From: F23-D06 sp947165685
GTDB lineage: Bacteria > Bacteroidota > Bacteroidia > Bacteroidales > WCHB1-69
Direction of reading: 5' to 3'
DNA length: 64,000 nt
Assembly: GCA_947165685.1 (NCBI GenBank)
Contig: CAMVBK010000013.1
Span: 3,703 to 67,702 of the forward strand
The notes under the pieces were generated by a model. It searched no databases and was not told where the DNA came from. It saw only the letters and a list, made by a program, of their open reading frames with translations. The translations under genes and the position numbers were made by a program. This document shows, one piece after another, positions 51,819-61,152 of the stretch (the first letter of the stretch is position 1; each line of letters begins with the position of its first letter).

Positions 51819-54545
51819 TTATGCTCTTGACTCTTTGATAGCTGCCTGGGCGGCGGCCAAGCGGGCCACGGGCACGCGGAACGGGGAGCAGGAGACATAG
51901 TTCATACCAGCCTTATAGAAGAACTCGGCAGCCGTCGGGTCACCACCGTGCTCACCACAGACACCGCACTTGAGGTTGGGACGGGTGGAACGGCCGCGCT
52001 GGATGCCGGTCTGCACCAGTTCGCCCACGCACTCGCGGTCGAAGGAGTTGAACGGGTCAGCGGGGATGATCTTCTCGTCCACGTATGTCTTCACGATGGC
52101 GTTCACGTCGTCGCGGGAGAAGCCGAAGGTCATCTGCGTCAGGTCGTTGGTGCCGAAGCTGAAGAACTCGGCCACCTCGGCGATCTGGTTGGCGACCAGT
52201 GCGGCGCGCGGGATCTCGATCATGGTGCCGAACTTGTATTCGAACGTAATGCCGTAGGCTTTCTCTACCTCTTCCTTCACCTCCGTGGCGATGGCCTTCT
52301 GGTGGCGCAGCTCGGCGGCGTTGATGGTCAGCGGGACCATGATTTCGAGCATCGGGTGCAGGCCTTCCTTCATCAACTCAACGGTGGCGCTGAACAAGGC
52401 GCGGAACTGCACGCGGGTGATTTCGGGATAGATGATGCCGAGACGCACGCCGCGGAGACCCATCATCGGGTTCACCTCGTGAAGCGACTCCACGCGCTTC
52501 TTCACATCCTCGTAGCTGATGCCGAGACGCTGGGCGGCCTCTTTCATCTTGGCCTCACCCTGCGGAGCGAACTCGTGCAACGGGGGATCCATCAGGCGGA
52601 AAGTCAGCGGTTTGCCGTCCATCACCTTGAGGGTGCCCTTGGCGGCATCCTTGATATAGGGTTCCAGCTCGTCGAGGGCGGCGACGCGCTCCTCGCGGGT
52701 ATTGGCCAGAATCATGTTACGCAGTTTCTCCAACGGTTTCTCGCTGTTCTCGCCGTAGAACATGTGCTCGATGCGGAACAGGCCAATGCCCTCGGCACCG
52801 AAGTCGATGGCCGTCTGTGCATCGGCGGGGTTGTCGGCGTTGGTGCGGACACCCATCTTGCGATATTTGTCAACCAACTTCATAAACTCTTGGAAAAGAG
52901 GATTTTCCGTAGCGTCAATCATCTTCACTTCCTCGGCATAGACCCAGCCCTTGGAGCCGTTCAAGCTCAGCAGGTCGCCTTCCTTGAAAGTCTTGTCGCC
53001 GATGGTGAGCGTGCGGGCCGACATGTCGATCTTCAGGGCGTCGCAGCCCACGATGCAGCACTTGCCCCAGCCACGGGCCACGAGAGCGGCGTGGGAGGTC
53101 ATACCGCCGCGGGCGGTCAGGATGCCGGTGGCGGCACGCATACCCTCCACGTCTTCGGGATTAGTCTCCTCACGGACGAGGATGTTCTTGATTTTCTGGG
53201 CAGTATAGGCCTTGGAGACCTCGCTGTCGAAGGCAATCACGCCGACGGCGCCGCCAGGACCTGCGGGCAGCCCCTTCGCGATGACGGTGTGCTTTTTCTC
53301 GTCAGCAGAATCCAGAATCGGGTGCAGCAGCTCGTCGAGCTGGGCGGGAGCCATGCGCATCACCACCTCCTGCTCGTCGATGAGGCCTTCATGCAGCATG
53401 TCGAGGGCCATGGTCAGAGCAGCCACGCCGGTGCGCTTGCCTACACGGCACTGCAACATATACAGCTTGCCGTCCTGGATGGTGAACTCGATGTCAAGCA
53501 TGTCGTGGTAGTTTTTCTCAAGGATTTCGCGGATGTCGCAAAGTTCCTTATAAGTGGTGGGCATCAGCTCCTGCATAGACTGCATGTGCTTGTTCTGCTC
53601 GTTCTTGGTCTCGTCGTTGAGAGGGTTGGGAGTGCGGATACCAGCCACAACGTCCTCGCCCTGGGCGTTGATCAGCCACTCGCCGTAGAATTGGTTGTCG
53701 CCAGTGGCGGGGTTGCGGGTGAAAGCCACGCCAGTGGCGGAATTGTCGCCCATGTTACCGAACACCATGGCCTGCACGTTCACGGCCGTGCCCCAGTCAT
53801 CGGGAATGCCTTCGATGCGGCGGTAGGAGATGGCCTTCTTGCCGTTCCAGCTCTTGAACACGGCTTTGATGCCGCCTTCCATCTGCGCTCTGGCATCATC
53901 CGGGAACTCGGTGCCGAGGACTTCTTTCACCTTGGCCTTGAAATTTTCGGCCAAAGTTTTGAGCTCGTCAGCGGTAATCTCGGTGTCGCTCTTATATCCC
54001 TTGGCGGCTTTGAATGCGTCAAGCATGTCATCCAGTTGTTTGCGGATACCTCTGCCGTCGGCGGGTTCAATGCCCTCGGACTTCTCCATCACCACATCGG
54101 CATACATCATGATGAGGCGACGGTAGGAGTCATAGACGAAGCGGGGGTTGTTGGTCTTCTTGATCAGGCCAGGGATGGTCTTGGAGCTCAGACCGATGTT
54201 GAGCACCGTGTCCATCATGCCGGGCATGGAGCTGCGGGCGCCGGAGCGACAGGAGACCAGCAAGGGGTTCTCGGCGTCGTCGTATTTCAGGCCCATGATG
54301 TTCTCCACGTTCTTCATGCCGGCCCAGACCTCATCCATCAGGCCTTCGGGGAGCTGGCAGTTGTTCGCATAATATGCGGTGCAACAGTCCGTGGTAATGG
54401 TCAGACCCGCCGGGACAGGCAGTCCCAGCAGACACATTTCGGCTAAGTTGGCGCCTTTACCGCCCAACAGGTTCTTCATGTCCGCCTTACCTTCGGCCGT
54501 CTTTCCGCCAAAAGTATAGACATACTTCACATCATTCTTTGTCAT
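51819..54545 (-). CDS. ppdK: Pyruvate, phosphate dikinase
   Basis: This enzyme interconverts pyruvate, ATP and phosphate with PEP, AMP and pyrophosphate, and is common in anaerobic Bacteroidales central metabolism. The 908-aa protein has the N-terminal ATP-grasp domain (YVYTFGGKTAEGKADMKNLL, LLGGKGANLAEM), a central phosphohistidine domain with catalytic His in GGMTSHAALVARGWGK, and a C-terminal PEP-binding barrel (FFSFGTNDLTQMTFGFSRDD, then the catalytic Cys region NLKCGVCGEHGGDP). The preferred start is ATG at 54545; the frame could begin two codons earlier at a TTG. The gene has its own promoter and terminator. Confidence 0.97.
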   Translation of the reverse strand: MTKNDVKYVYTFGGKTAEGKADMKNLLGGKGANLAEMCLLGLPVPAGLTITTDCCTAYYANNCQLPEGLMDEVWAGMKNVENIMGLKYDDAENPLLVSCRSGARSSMPGMMDTVLNIGLSSKTIPGLIKKTNNPRFVYDSYRRLIMMYADVVMEKSEGIEPADGRGIRKQLDDMLDAFKAAKGYKSDTEITADELKTLAENFKAKVKEVLGTEFPDDARAQMEGGIKAVFKSWNGKKAISYRRIEGIPDDWGTAVNVQAMVFGNMGDNSATGVAFTRNPATGDNQFYGEWLINAQGEDVVAGIRTPNPLNDETKNEQNKHMQSMQELMPTTYKELCDIREILEKNYHDMLDIEFTIQDGKLYMLQCRVGKRTGVAALTMALDMLHEGLIDEQEVVMRMAPAQLDELLHPILDSADEKKHTVIAKGLPAGPGGAVGVIAFDSEVSKAYTAQKIKNILVREETNPEDVEGMRAATGILTARGGMTSHAALVARGWGKCCIVGCDALKIDMSARTLTIGDKTFKEGDLLSLNGSKGWVYAEEVKMIDATENPLFQEFMKLVDKYRKMGVRTNADNPADAQTAIDFGAEGIGLFRIEHMFYGENSEKPLEKLRNMILANTREERVAALDELEPYIKDAAKGTLKVMDGKPLTFRLMDPPLHEFAPQGEAKMKEAAQRLGISYEDVKKRVESLHEVNPMMGLRGVRLGIIYPEITRVQFRALFSATVELMKEGLHPMLEIMVPLTINAAELRHQKAIATEVKEEVEKAYGITFEYKFGTMIEIPRAALVANQIAEVAEFFSFGTNDLTQMTFGFSRDDVNAIVKTYVDEKIIPADPFNSFDRECVGELVQTGIQRGRSTRPNLKCGVCGEHGGDPTAAEFFYKAGMNYVSCSPFRVPVARLAAAQAAIKESRA

Positions 54546-54589
54546 TTTCAAACAGTTTTGAACAAAAATAAAATTCTAAAATTCGGCCG

Positions 54590-54597
54590 CGAAGATA
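54590..54597 (-). promoter_or_regulatory. Predicted promoter of ppdK
   Basis: CGAAGATA reads TATCTTCG on the - strand (one mismatch to TAnnTTTG), with TTTG at 54613-54616 at a suitable -33 distance. Confidence 0.45.
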
Positions 54598-54765
54598 CAA
54601 AAAATATGGGCACAAATCCAAAGGGACTTGTTTTTTCATGAAACAAATCGGGAGATGCGCATTGGGACGCCCCCACTCCGTTATTCATCGCGGAGGCGGC
54701 AGACCGACAAACCGGAACCGACAGCATCAACGTAACGAAAATCGAAGACGCTACGGGCGAATAAT

Positions 54766-54957
54766 TTAAGGTAATGGGAAGCCTTTGACCTGTCCGCCAT
54801 GAAAGGCCACAAATTCTTTTCGGAACCCGCCGCACTCACCTAAAGGCTCACGATTGTCGTACCTTCGAGTGGGTTCGGGCCATTTTGCGACAAACCTATC
54901 GGCGAACCCTGAGGCAGGTCAACACCCGTGGCACTTTTATTACTCAGCTTTTGTCTT
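54766..54957 (-). pseudogene. Frameshifted remnant of an unknown protein
   Basis: Two overlapping protein-like pieces are joined by a frameshift near 54840. The first reads GVDLPQGSPIGLSQNGPNPL and then EGTTIVSL before a TAG. The second continues as ECGGFRKEFVAFHGGQVKGF and ends PLP with TAA at 54766. The family is not recognised. Composition and continuity suggest a decayed gene rather than chance. With the small frame at 55069 it is all I can see in the 54598-55288 gap. Confidence 0.4.
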
Positions 54958-55068
54958 TTCTAGTTTACAAAGCGGTATTTTATTAATTATCAACTTGTTA
55001 TATTTCGATATATTTCTGGTTGCGTGACTTGTTCGTAGCTATTTAGTCCAAAAGAGTCCGATTGGGAA

Positions 55069-55233
55069 ATGGGTGAAAGAGTACTGAACAGGCTGTGTGC
55101 GGGAATTTCGAGGTGGAGCAGAAAGGCAATGGCAGTATTTTGCGAAGAAAAGTTTGAAATTATGCGAAAACAGGAGATAGACGATGGTCAAATCCAGTAT
55201 TCGGAAGATGACTGCGAAAAACCAAAATGCTGA
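55069..55233 (+). CDS. Possible 54-aa small protein
   Basis: A frame from ATG 55069 encodes MGERVLNRLCAGISRWSRKA and then a Glu/Asp/Lys-rich tail (EIMRKQEIDDGQ, DDCEKPKC). The frame is open for ten codons upstream of the ATG, so it may be the end of a lost larger gene. There is no recognised family and no clear promoter, so it is weakly supported. Confidence 0.25.
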   Translation: MGERVLNRLCAGISRWSRKAMAVFCEEKFEIMRKQEIDDGQIQYSEDDCEKPKC

Positions 55234-55288
55234 TTATCAATAAATTATAAAAACAACATAATATCTTGACTTTTCCCCATTTTTGTTT

Positions 55289-55296
55289 TATCTTTG
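55289..55296 (+). promoter_or_regulatory. Predicted promoter of the IS1595-like transposase
   Basis: TATCTTTG matches TAnnTTTG, 39 bases before the ATG at 55335. Confidence 0.45.
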
Positions 55297-55334
55297 CACG
55301 TGACAAAATATTCGTTCTATTAAAAACTTTGAAA

Positions 55335-56237
55335 ATGAAAAACAAACCCTTATCCAAGTTCAGGACTCTCACCGCCCTGACCAAGCATTTCTCAAACGAA
55401 CAAAAGTGCATCGACTTCCTTGCCGAGCAACGATGGCACGGACATCCCTTCTGCCCCTACTGCGGATGTCACACTGTCTATCACCGCAAAGACGGTCGAT
55501 ATGCCTGCAAGGAGTGCAAGAACACCTTCTCCGTCCTCGTTGGCACCGTATTCCAAAACACCAAAATCAAACTCCTTCAATGGTTCCAGGCCATATATCT
55601 ATTTGTCAACAACAAACAGGGCATATCCTCCGCGCAACTCGCGCGTGAAATCGAGGTGGCGCAAAGCACCGCATGGCACATACTTCATAAAATTCGGATC
55701 CTGCTTCGTGAGGATGACGACAATTTTCCAGATATAGTGCCAGGGGAGAAAGTAAACGTGGTCGAAGGAACCAGCAGGCCACTGGTCATCCGTCAGCTGA
55801 CAGAACCGTTGAACCTGCACCCTAAAATTCTACCGTTCGTAAAGCCCGAAAGTAGAATCTTCACCGATGACTATGTTTGCTACCAGACCTTGGAGGAGAG
55901 CGAACAAGAAAAGTACCATGTGGAGGAGCCGCACGGCATAAGACGGGATTCTAAGACAAAAAGCATTGTTAAACAAGGAATTGCAAATGGTCTATGGCTA
56001 CAAGTGAAACGCATGGTAGCAGGCATCTACCACTTTGTATCCGCCGCCATGTTCCACCGATACGTCTATGAGGCATTGTTCCGACGTAGGAACTGCCGCT
56101 GCAACAACACCCAGCGATTCGAGCGGACGATAGAACGCGTCGGCCAGGTGATACCATATTATGTAATCAGTCCAGAGCAAGGCAAAATACCTAGCCCCCC
56201 GCCCTTCCAGAACAGCAAATACACAGCAAATTTTTAA
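55335..56237 (+). mobile_element. IS1595-family transposase, internally deleted and catalytically dead
   Basis: This 300-aa protein begins with the IS1595 zinc ribbon (FCPYCGCHTVY, then YACKECKNTFS), a helix-turn-helix-like stretch (SSAQLAREIEVAQSTAW), and the C-terminal block LQVKRMVAGIYHFVSAAMFH. Between DNFPDIV and PGEKVNVVEG about 60 residues are missing that normally hold the first catalytic Asp (the ELDE..GG region). The second Asp survives (RIFTDDYV). The position of the last catalytic Glu in the usual GIEGLW-type motif reads GIANGLW. It should not transpose. Terminal inverted repeats were not identified by eye. Confidence 0.75.
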
Positions 56238-56456
56238 CTATAATTTCCAAACAGAGGACATTGGGTTAAGGGGGCGAACAGTCAACTTCCATATACTGGA
56301 AACAGGACTCCAAAAACTTCTTAACGAAGAATACCAAACCACCTTTACAAGACACCTACAGCCCCCTCCTGTGGACGAATCACTCGAACAACAAACGAGC
56401 AAAAGGATTTATTTGAAACAACAAACAAAAAAAGAAACAACAAACAAAAAAAATAG
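56238..56456. other. Gap with an open but unassigned reading frame
   Basis: On the + strand a frame stays open from about 56167 through 56472 with protein-like composition (TEDIGLRGRTVNFHILETGL, then LNEEYQTTFTRHLQPPP) but lacks a start codon. It is one frame away from the transposase and may be debris of the same element. The end of the gap is an A/C-rich low-complexity run (ACAACAAACAAAAAAA). Confidence 0.35.
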
Positions 56457-56464
56457 TATTTTTG
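56457..56464 (+). promoter_or_regulatory. Predicted promoter of the GH3-family gene
   Basis: TATTTTTG matches TAnnTTTG, 47 bases before the ATG at 56512. Confidence 0.5.
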
Positions 56465-56511
56465 CCGACTTATAGTAAAGCTGATTAAATGTATTCATCC
56501 GAGCGCTTTTT

Positions 56512-58365
56512 ATGAAGCATAAACTACACTACCCGATATTGACCAACTTCCTGCTGATGGTGGCGGGAGGCATACAGTCCATTCGCCTGCGCTTGGCCTC
56601 GCGCCGGCCGCGCCTGGCTTCGGAAAACACGCTGCGAGACATCCTGAAAATCAGCAAGGATACGGACTACGGTCGCGAGCACCATTTCGACCGGATCATC
56701 GCGGCCCCGAACGACGACGAGCTCTTCGACCTCTACCAACATCTGGTGCCCGCCAACGACTTCGAGGCTCTCCGACCGTACGTGGAACGCCACAAGAACG
56801 GCGAACGCAATGTGCTGTTCCCTGGCAGCCCCTACATGTACGCCACCACCTCCGGCACCACCTCGAAACCCAAGTGGGTGCCCATGACCCGCAAGTACCT
56901 GAAGGATGTCTATGGCAAAATGTCGCACGTCTGGCTCTGGAACTTCATCAAGCACCGCCGCTACGCCCTGGCAGGACACATCTTCCCCATCGTGGGCAAG
57001 GAATGCGAAGGCTACGCCCCCGACGGCACCATCTACGGATCGGTGAGCGGCGTGCTGGTGCGCGACATCCCGGCCATCATCAAACGACGATACACCGCTC
57101 CCGCCAGCGTGATGTCCATCGAGGACTACGCCGCCCGCAACTACACCCTCATGCGCTTAGCCGTGCAACATTGGGACGTCACCCTTTGGGCCACCGCAAA
57201 CCCCTCCACCATACTGGAACTGCAGCGCGCCGTCGATGAAAACCTCGACACGCTCATCGACGACATCGAGAAGGGCACGCTCTCCGACAGCTTCAACATC
57301 AGCTCCGAAATCCGGGAAGAGTTGCGCAACTACATGCGGCCCAACCCCAAGCGCGCTGCCGAACTCCGGCAAATCCGAGACGAGAACAACGGGCGCATCC
57401 TGCCCAAACAGTACTGGCCCAAACTGCAGATCCTCAGCACCTGGAAATGCGGCAACACCAAGGTGTATATGGACAAGTACCTCTACTACTTCGACTTGGA
57501 ACAAACTTTCTATCAAGAACTTGGCTACATCGCCACCGAGTGCCGGTTCGGATTCGCTCTCGACGACACCGTCGAGTCTGTGATGTTCCCGCACCTCCAC
57601 TACTACGAATTTGTGGCCGAGGAGGAACTCGACACGCCCCGCAAGCACTTCCTGCAACTCGACCAACTCGAACTTGGCAAACGCTACTGTGCCTACGTCA
57701 CCACCTACTCCGGCCTCTTCCGCTACAACATGAACGACCTCATCGAGGTGGGCGGCAAATACGAGAAGACCCCAACCATCCACATGGTGAGCAAGGTCAA
57801 CGGCATCGTGTCGCTCACCGGCGAAAAGCTCTACGAACCGCAGTTCATCGAGGCCGTGAAGCAGACCGAGGAACAGACCGGCATCACGACCACCTTCTTC
57901 GTGGGCTTCGCCGACGTGAACGAGTCGGTCTATCACTTCTACTTCGAGTTCGAAGACCCGGAAACCACGCAGGAGACCGCAGAGGCGTTCGCACGGGAGG
58001 TGGACACGCGGCTCCGCGCCATCAACATCGAGTACGATTCCAAACGGGCCAGCTTCCGTCTCCACGACCCCATCGCGCACCGGCTCATCAACAACGCCTA
58101 CGCCCGCTTCAAGGCCGCCTGCTTGGAGGAAGGCATGCGCGACGGACAGTTCAAGTTCAACCAGCTGATGCAAGACGAAGGGCGCCGCGGCAAATTCCAG
58201 GTGCTGGTGCTCGGCGACATGCTCTCCGAGGTGCGAAGCACCGTCATCAACCGCCGCGCCGAACGCGAAGAACGCATGAAAGAACGCATGCAACGTATCG
58301 AGGAGCGGCGGCTCGAACGCCTCCAACGACGGTCGCAGCGAAAAAACCATCCTAAAGCTTCCTGA
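56512..58365 (+). CDS. GH3 auxin-responsive promoter-family protein (acyl-adenylating enzyme fold)
   Basis: This 617-aa member of the GH3 family is named after plant acyl-amido synthetases. The adenylation-type motif is YMYATTSGTTSKPKWVPMT (about 103-121), followed by the family's TVESVMFPHLHYYEFVAEEE (about 361-380), YCAYVTTYSGLFRYNMNDLI and VNGIVSLTGEKLYE. The C-terminus is a basic Glu/Arg-rich helix (RRAEREERMKERMQRIEERR). Bacterial members probably join an acid to an amine with ATP, but no substrate is known. It has its own promoter and terminator. Confidence 0.9.
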   Translation: MKHKLHYPILTNFLLMVAGGIQSIRLRLASRRPRLASENTLRDILKISKDTDYGREHHFDRIIAAPNDDELFDLYQHLVPANDFEALRPYVERHKNGERNVLFPGSPYMYATTSGTTSKPKWVPMTRKYLKDVYGKMSHVWLWNFIKHRRYALAGHIFPIVGKECEGYAPDGTIYGSVSGVLVRDIPAIIKRRYTAPASVMSIEDYAARNYTLMRLAVQHWDVTLWATANPSTILELQRAVDENLDTLIDDIEKGTLSDSFNISSEIREELRNYMRPNPKRAAELRQIRDENNGRILPKQYWPKLQILSTWKCGNTKVYMDKYLYYFDLEQTFYQELGYIATECRFGFALDDTVESVMFPHLHYYEFVAEEELDTPRKHFLQLDQLELGKRYCAYVTTYSGLFRYNMNDLIEVGGKYEKTPTIHMVSKVNGIVSLTGEKLYEPQFIEAVKQTEEQTGITTTFFVGFADVNESVYHFYFEFEDPETTQETAEAFAREVDTRLRAINIEYDSKRASFRLHDPIAHRLINNAYARFKAACLEEGMRDGQFKFNQLMQDEGRRGKFQVLVLGDMLSEVRSTVINRRAEREERMKERMQRIEERRLERLQRRSQRKNHPKAS

Positions 58366-58425
58366 GCGCCGACCGGGAAACGTGCAAACGTGCCCGGCCA
58401 CGGCTATTTACCACTTTTTATCAAC

Positions 58426-58451
58426 AACGGCCTTTGCTGCCGTTTTTTTTT
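58426..58451 (+). terminator. Terminator of the GH3-family gene
   Basis: A 6-bp stem AACGGC/GCCGTT with loop CTTTGCT is followed by a T-run that runs straight into the next promoter's -7 box. Confidence 0.7.
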
Positions 58452-58452
58452 G

Positions 58453-58460
58453 TATGTTTG
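58453..58460 (+). promoter_or_regulatory. Predicted promoter of the TonB-dependent receptor gene
   Basis: TATGTTTG matches TAnnTTTG, one base after the terminator T-run and 49 bases before the ATG. Confidence 0.55.
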
Positions 58461-58509
58461 CCGTCTTATATTCAACGAATAATTTATATAGGAATAAAAC
58501 AACAACTAT

Positions 58510-61053
58510 ATGCAAAAAGCCCTACTTCTGACCGTTTTGACCCTTTTCCTCTGCCACGGAGCCTTCGCGCAGGACACCCCCAAGGAGAAGAAAAACAAGA
58601 AAAAAACGCAAAAGGAGGCCTCCACCACCGGAGACACCCCCGACGAGAGCACTTACGTGGTGAACGAGGATTCGGACGACGACGACCTCGACAACGGCAG
58701 CGCTCAATACGTGCCGAGCCTGCTGCACAGCAGCACGGACGTCTATACCAACAACACCGCCTACACCTTCAGCATCGCCTATTTCCGGGCGCGGGGCTAT
58801 GACAACCGCTACCAAGGCGTCTTCGCCAACGGCTTCGAAATGAACAACATGGTGACGGGCCGCGCGAACTTCTCGCAGTGGGGCGGCCTGAACAACATCT
58901 TCCGCTACCCCGAGACGGTGAGCGGACTGAACATGGCCACCTTCGACTTCGGCGACATCGGCGGGAGCAGCAACTACAACCTGCGGGCCAGCAACTTCCG
59001 CAAGCAGCTGCGCGCCTCCTACTCGCTGACGAACCGCACCTACAACAACCGCCTGATGCTCACCTACAGCTCCGGCCTGCTCTCCAACGGCTGGGCCTTC
59101 ACGGCCTCCGCCTCGGCCCGCTTCGGTAACGCCATCTCCTACGTGGACGGCACCTCCTACAACGGGTTCTCCGGCTTCGTGGCGGCAGAGAAGAAAATCA
59201 ACACCGAACACTGGCTTAACCTCGCGGCCTTCGCCTCCTACATCCAGCGCGGCATGCAGTCCAACGCCGTGCAAGAGGTCTATGACCTGCTCGACAACCA
59301 CTACTACAACGCCAACTGGGGCTGGTACCAGGGCAAGCAGCGCAACGCCCGCATCCGCACCCAGTGCGAGCCCACCTTCCTGCTCACCCACAACTTCACC
59401 CCCGCGAACAACAAGCTCAGCGTGCAGACCTCCGCGCTCCTCGCCTTCGGCTTCAACAACACCACCTCCCTGAACTGGTACGATGCCCAGGACCCGCGCC
59501 CCGACTACTACCGCTACCTGCCGAGCTATCAGATCGACAACGGCGACACCTCGCAAGCCTACTACGACGTGCTCGCCCTTTGGCAGAACAACGACCAGCG
59601 CTACACCCAGATCAACTGGGACAACCTCTACCGCGTGAACCAGACGGCCGCCCTGCAGGGCAAGCGCGCACAGTACATGGTGGAGAACCGCCGCTACGAC
59701 GAACTCACAGGCGGGGTCAGCACCAACCTGAACTGGACCATCAACGAGCACTGGAAACTCTATGCCGGCGCATCCGTACAGCACATGAAACAACACAACT
59801 ACAAGACCATCAACGACCTGCTCGGCGGAGCCTACTGGATCGACATCGACAAGTTCTCCGAAGGGGAGTTCCCCGCCGACCAAAACGTGCAATACAACGA
59901 CCTCAACCATATCGGCGACACACTCCACGAAGGCGACGTGTTCGGCTACGACTACGACTACCATGTCTTCCGCCAAAAGCTTTGGGGCACAATCAAGGCC
60001 ACCTACAACCACTGGGACTTCTACTTCGCCCTGCAGGTCGGTACCTCGCAGCTGTGGCGCGACGGCCACATGCGGAACGGCCGCTTCCCCGACGAATCCT
60101 ACGGGCCATCCGCCAAGAGAACCTATATGGACAACGGCGCGAGAGCGGGCGTGACCTACAAGATCAACGGACGCAACTACATTGTCCTCAACGGTTTGGG
60201 CGAGACCAAATCGCCGAATATCCTCAACTCGTTCCTCTCCCCCCGCATCAACAACAAATTCGTCAATAACCTGACCTACGAAACGGTCTTCTCGGGCGAC
60301 CTCACCTACGTGCTCAACTATCCGGTCATCAAGATGCGGGCAACGGTCTTCGGCACGAAAATCAACAACGCCACGCGCCTGATCAGCTTCTACAACGACA
60401 ACATGTCCAGCATGGTGAACTACGCGATTTCGGGCATCGACCAACGACACATCGGCGTGGAGGCCGGAGCGGAAATCAAGCTGGGTTCCATGTTCTCGCT
60501 GATTCTGGCGGGCACCTGGGCCGACTACCGCTACACCGACCGCGCACACGTGACGATGAACGCCGAGAATGGCACCGACTTCGACGGACAAGTGGAACGC
60601 ACCGTCTATTGGAAGAACTTCCACGTGGCCGGCACCCCGCAGGTGGCCGCAACCGGAGGGCTGAAATTCAACTACAACTACTGGTGGGTGAACATCAACT
60701 GCAACTGGTTCGACAAAATCTACTGCGACCTGAACCCCGAGCGCCGCACCACCACCGCCCGCGGCTCCTTGGATGAAAACTCCGAACTCTACCATCTCAT
60801 CGCCGACCAGACCCGCCTAAAGGGGCAGTTCACGATGGATGTCTCCGTGAGCAAGTCGTGGCGCATCAAGCACAAATACAACATCGGCTTCAACGCAAGC
60901 GTCACCAACCTACTCAACAACAAGAACTTAGTCACTACTGCTTGGGAGCAGTACCGCTTCGACTACACCAACTACAACGTCAACAAATACCCCAACAAAT
61001 ATTACTACGCCTTCGGGACGACGTTCTACCTGGGGGTCAATTTCTCGATGTAA
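58510..61053 (+). CDS. TonB-dependent outer-membrane receptor
   Basis: This 847-aa exported protein has a signal peptide (about 1-20, ending HGAFA) and a short Lys/Glu- and Asp-rich spacer. A plug-like domain follows (about 70-180, with YFRARGYDNRYQGVFANGFE and the MNNMVTGRANFSQWGG continuation), and then a large beta barrel ending FYLGVNFSM. The CarboxypepD-regulatory domain common in SusC proteins is missing, and no SusD gene follows. The next gene, a DUF5689 lipoprotein, is likely its partner. Energy would come from an ExbBD-TonB complex such as the one at 3.6-5.5 kb. The ligand is unknown. Confidence 0.88.
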   Translation: MQKALLLTVLTLFLCHGAFAQDTPKEKKNKKKTQKEASTTGDTPDESTYVVNEDSDDDDLDNGSAQYVPSLLHSSTDVYTNNTAYTFSIAYFRARGYDNRYQGVFANGFEMNNMVTGRANFSQWGGLNNIFRYPETVSGLNMATFDFGDIGGSSNYNLRASNFRKQLRASYSLTNRTYNNRLMLTYSSGLLSNGWAFTASASARFGNAISYVDGTSYNGFSGFVAAEKKINTEHWLNLAAFASYIQRGMQSNAVQEVYDLLDNHYYNANWGWYQGKQRNARIRTQCEPTFLLTHNFTPANNKLSVQTSALLAFGFNNTTSLNWYDAQDPRPDYYRYLPSYQIDNGDTSQAYYDVLALWQNNDQRYTQINWDNLYRVNQTAALQGKRAQYMVENRRYDELTGGVSTNLNWTINEHWKLYAGASVQHMKQHNYKTINDLLGGAYWIDIDKFSEGEFPADQNVQYNDLNHIGDTLHEGDVFGYDYDYHVFRQKLWGTIKATYNHWDFYFALQVGTSQLWRDGHMRNGRFPDESYGPSAKRTYMDNGARAGVTYKINGRNYIVLNGLGETKSPNILNSFLSPRINNKFVNNLTYETVFSGDLTYVLNYPVIKMRATVFGTKINNATRLISFYNDNMSSMVNYAISGIDQRHIGVEAGAEIKLGSMFSLILAGTWADYRYTDRAHVTMNAENGTDFDGQVERTVYWKNFHVAGTPQVAATGGLKFNYNYWWVNINCNWFDKIYCDLNPERRTTTARGSLDENSELYHLIADQTRLKGQFTMDVSVSKSWRIKHKYNIGFNASVTNLLNNKNLVTTAWEQYRFDYTNYNVNKYPNKYYYAFGTTFYLGVNFSM

Positions 61054-61072
61054 TAACAAATACAATTCCAAA

Positions 61073-61127
61073 GAGGGCTGAAAGCCTGACCTACGCAACC
61101 CCAGGGTGAACGAAGTGAGCCCCGGAA
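61073..61127. repeat. Dispersed hairpin repeat, copy 2
   Basis: AGGGCTGAAAGCCT forms a short hairpin and continues into CCCAGGGTGAACGAAGTGAG, matching copy 1 at 13243-13311. It lies between the receptor and the lipoprotein genes. Confidence 0.6.
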
Positions 61128-61152
61128 CACTAACAAAAGAAAAAAAACAAAT

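Noticed and set aside
51948..54446. Long open frame of 832 codons on the + strand opposite ppdK
   Set aside because: It is an antisense shadow of a well-supported gene with biased codon use; its translation is low-complexity (His/Leu/Gly/Val-rich) with no domain.
54548..54835. 95-codon - strand frame upstream of ppdK
   Set aside because: It overlaps the predicted ppdK promoter, and a different pair of frames in the same stretch looks more protein-like.
57157..58401. 414-codon - strand frame opposite the GH3-family gene
   Set aside because: Antisense shadow of a gene with clear family motifs.
58522..60795. 757-codon - strand frame opposite the TonB receptor
   Set aside because: Antisense shadow; the + strand gene has a signal peptide, barrel features and a promoter, while the antisense product is Val/Gly-rich with no motif.
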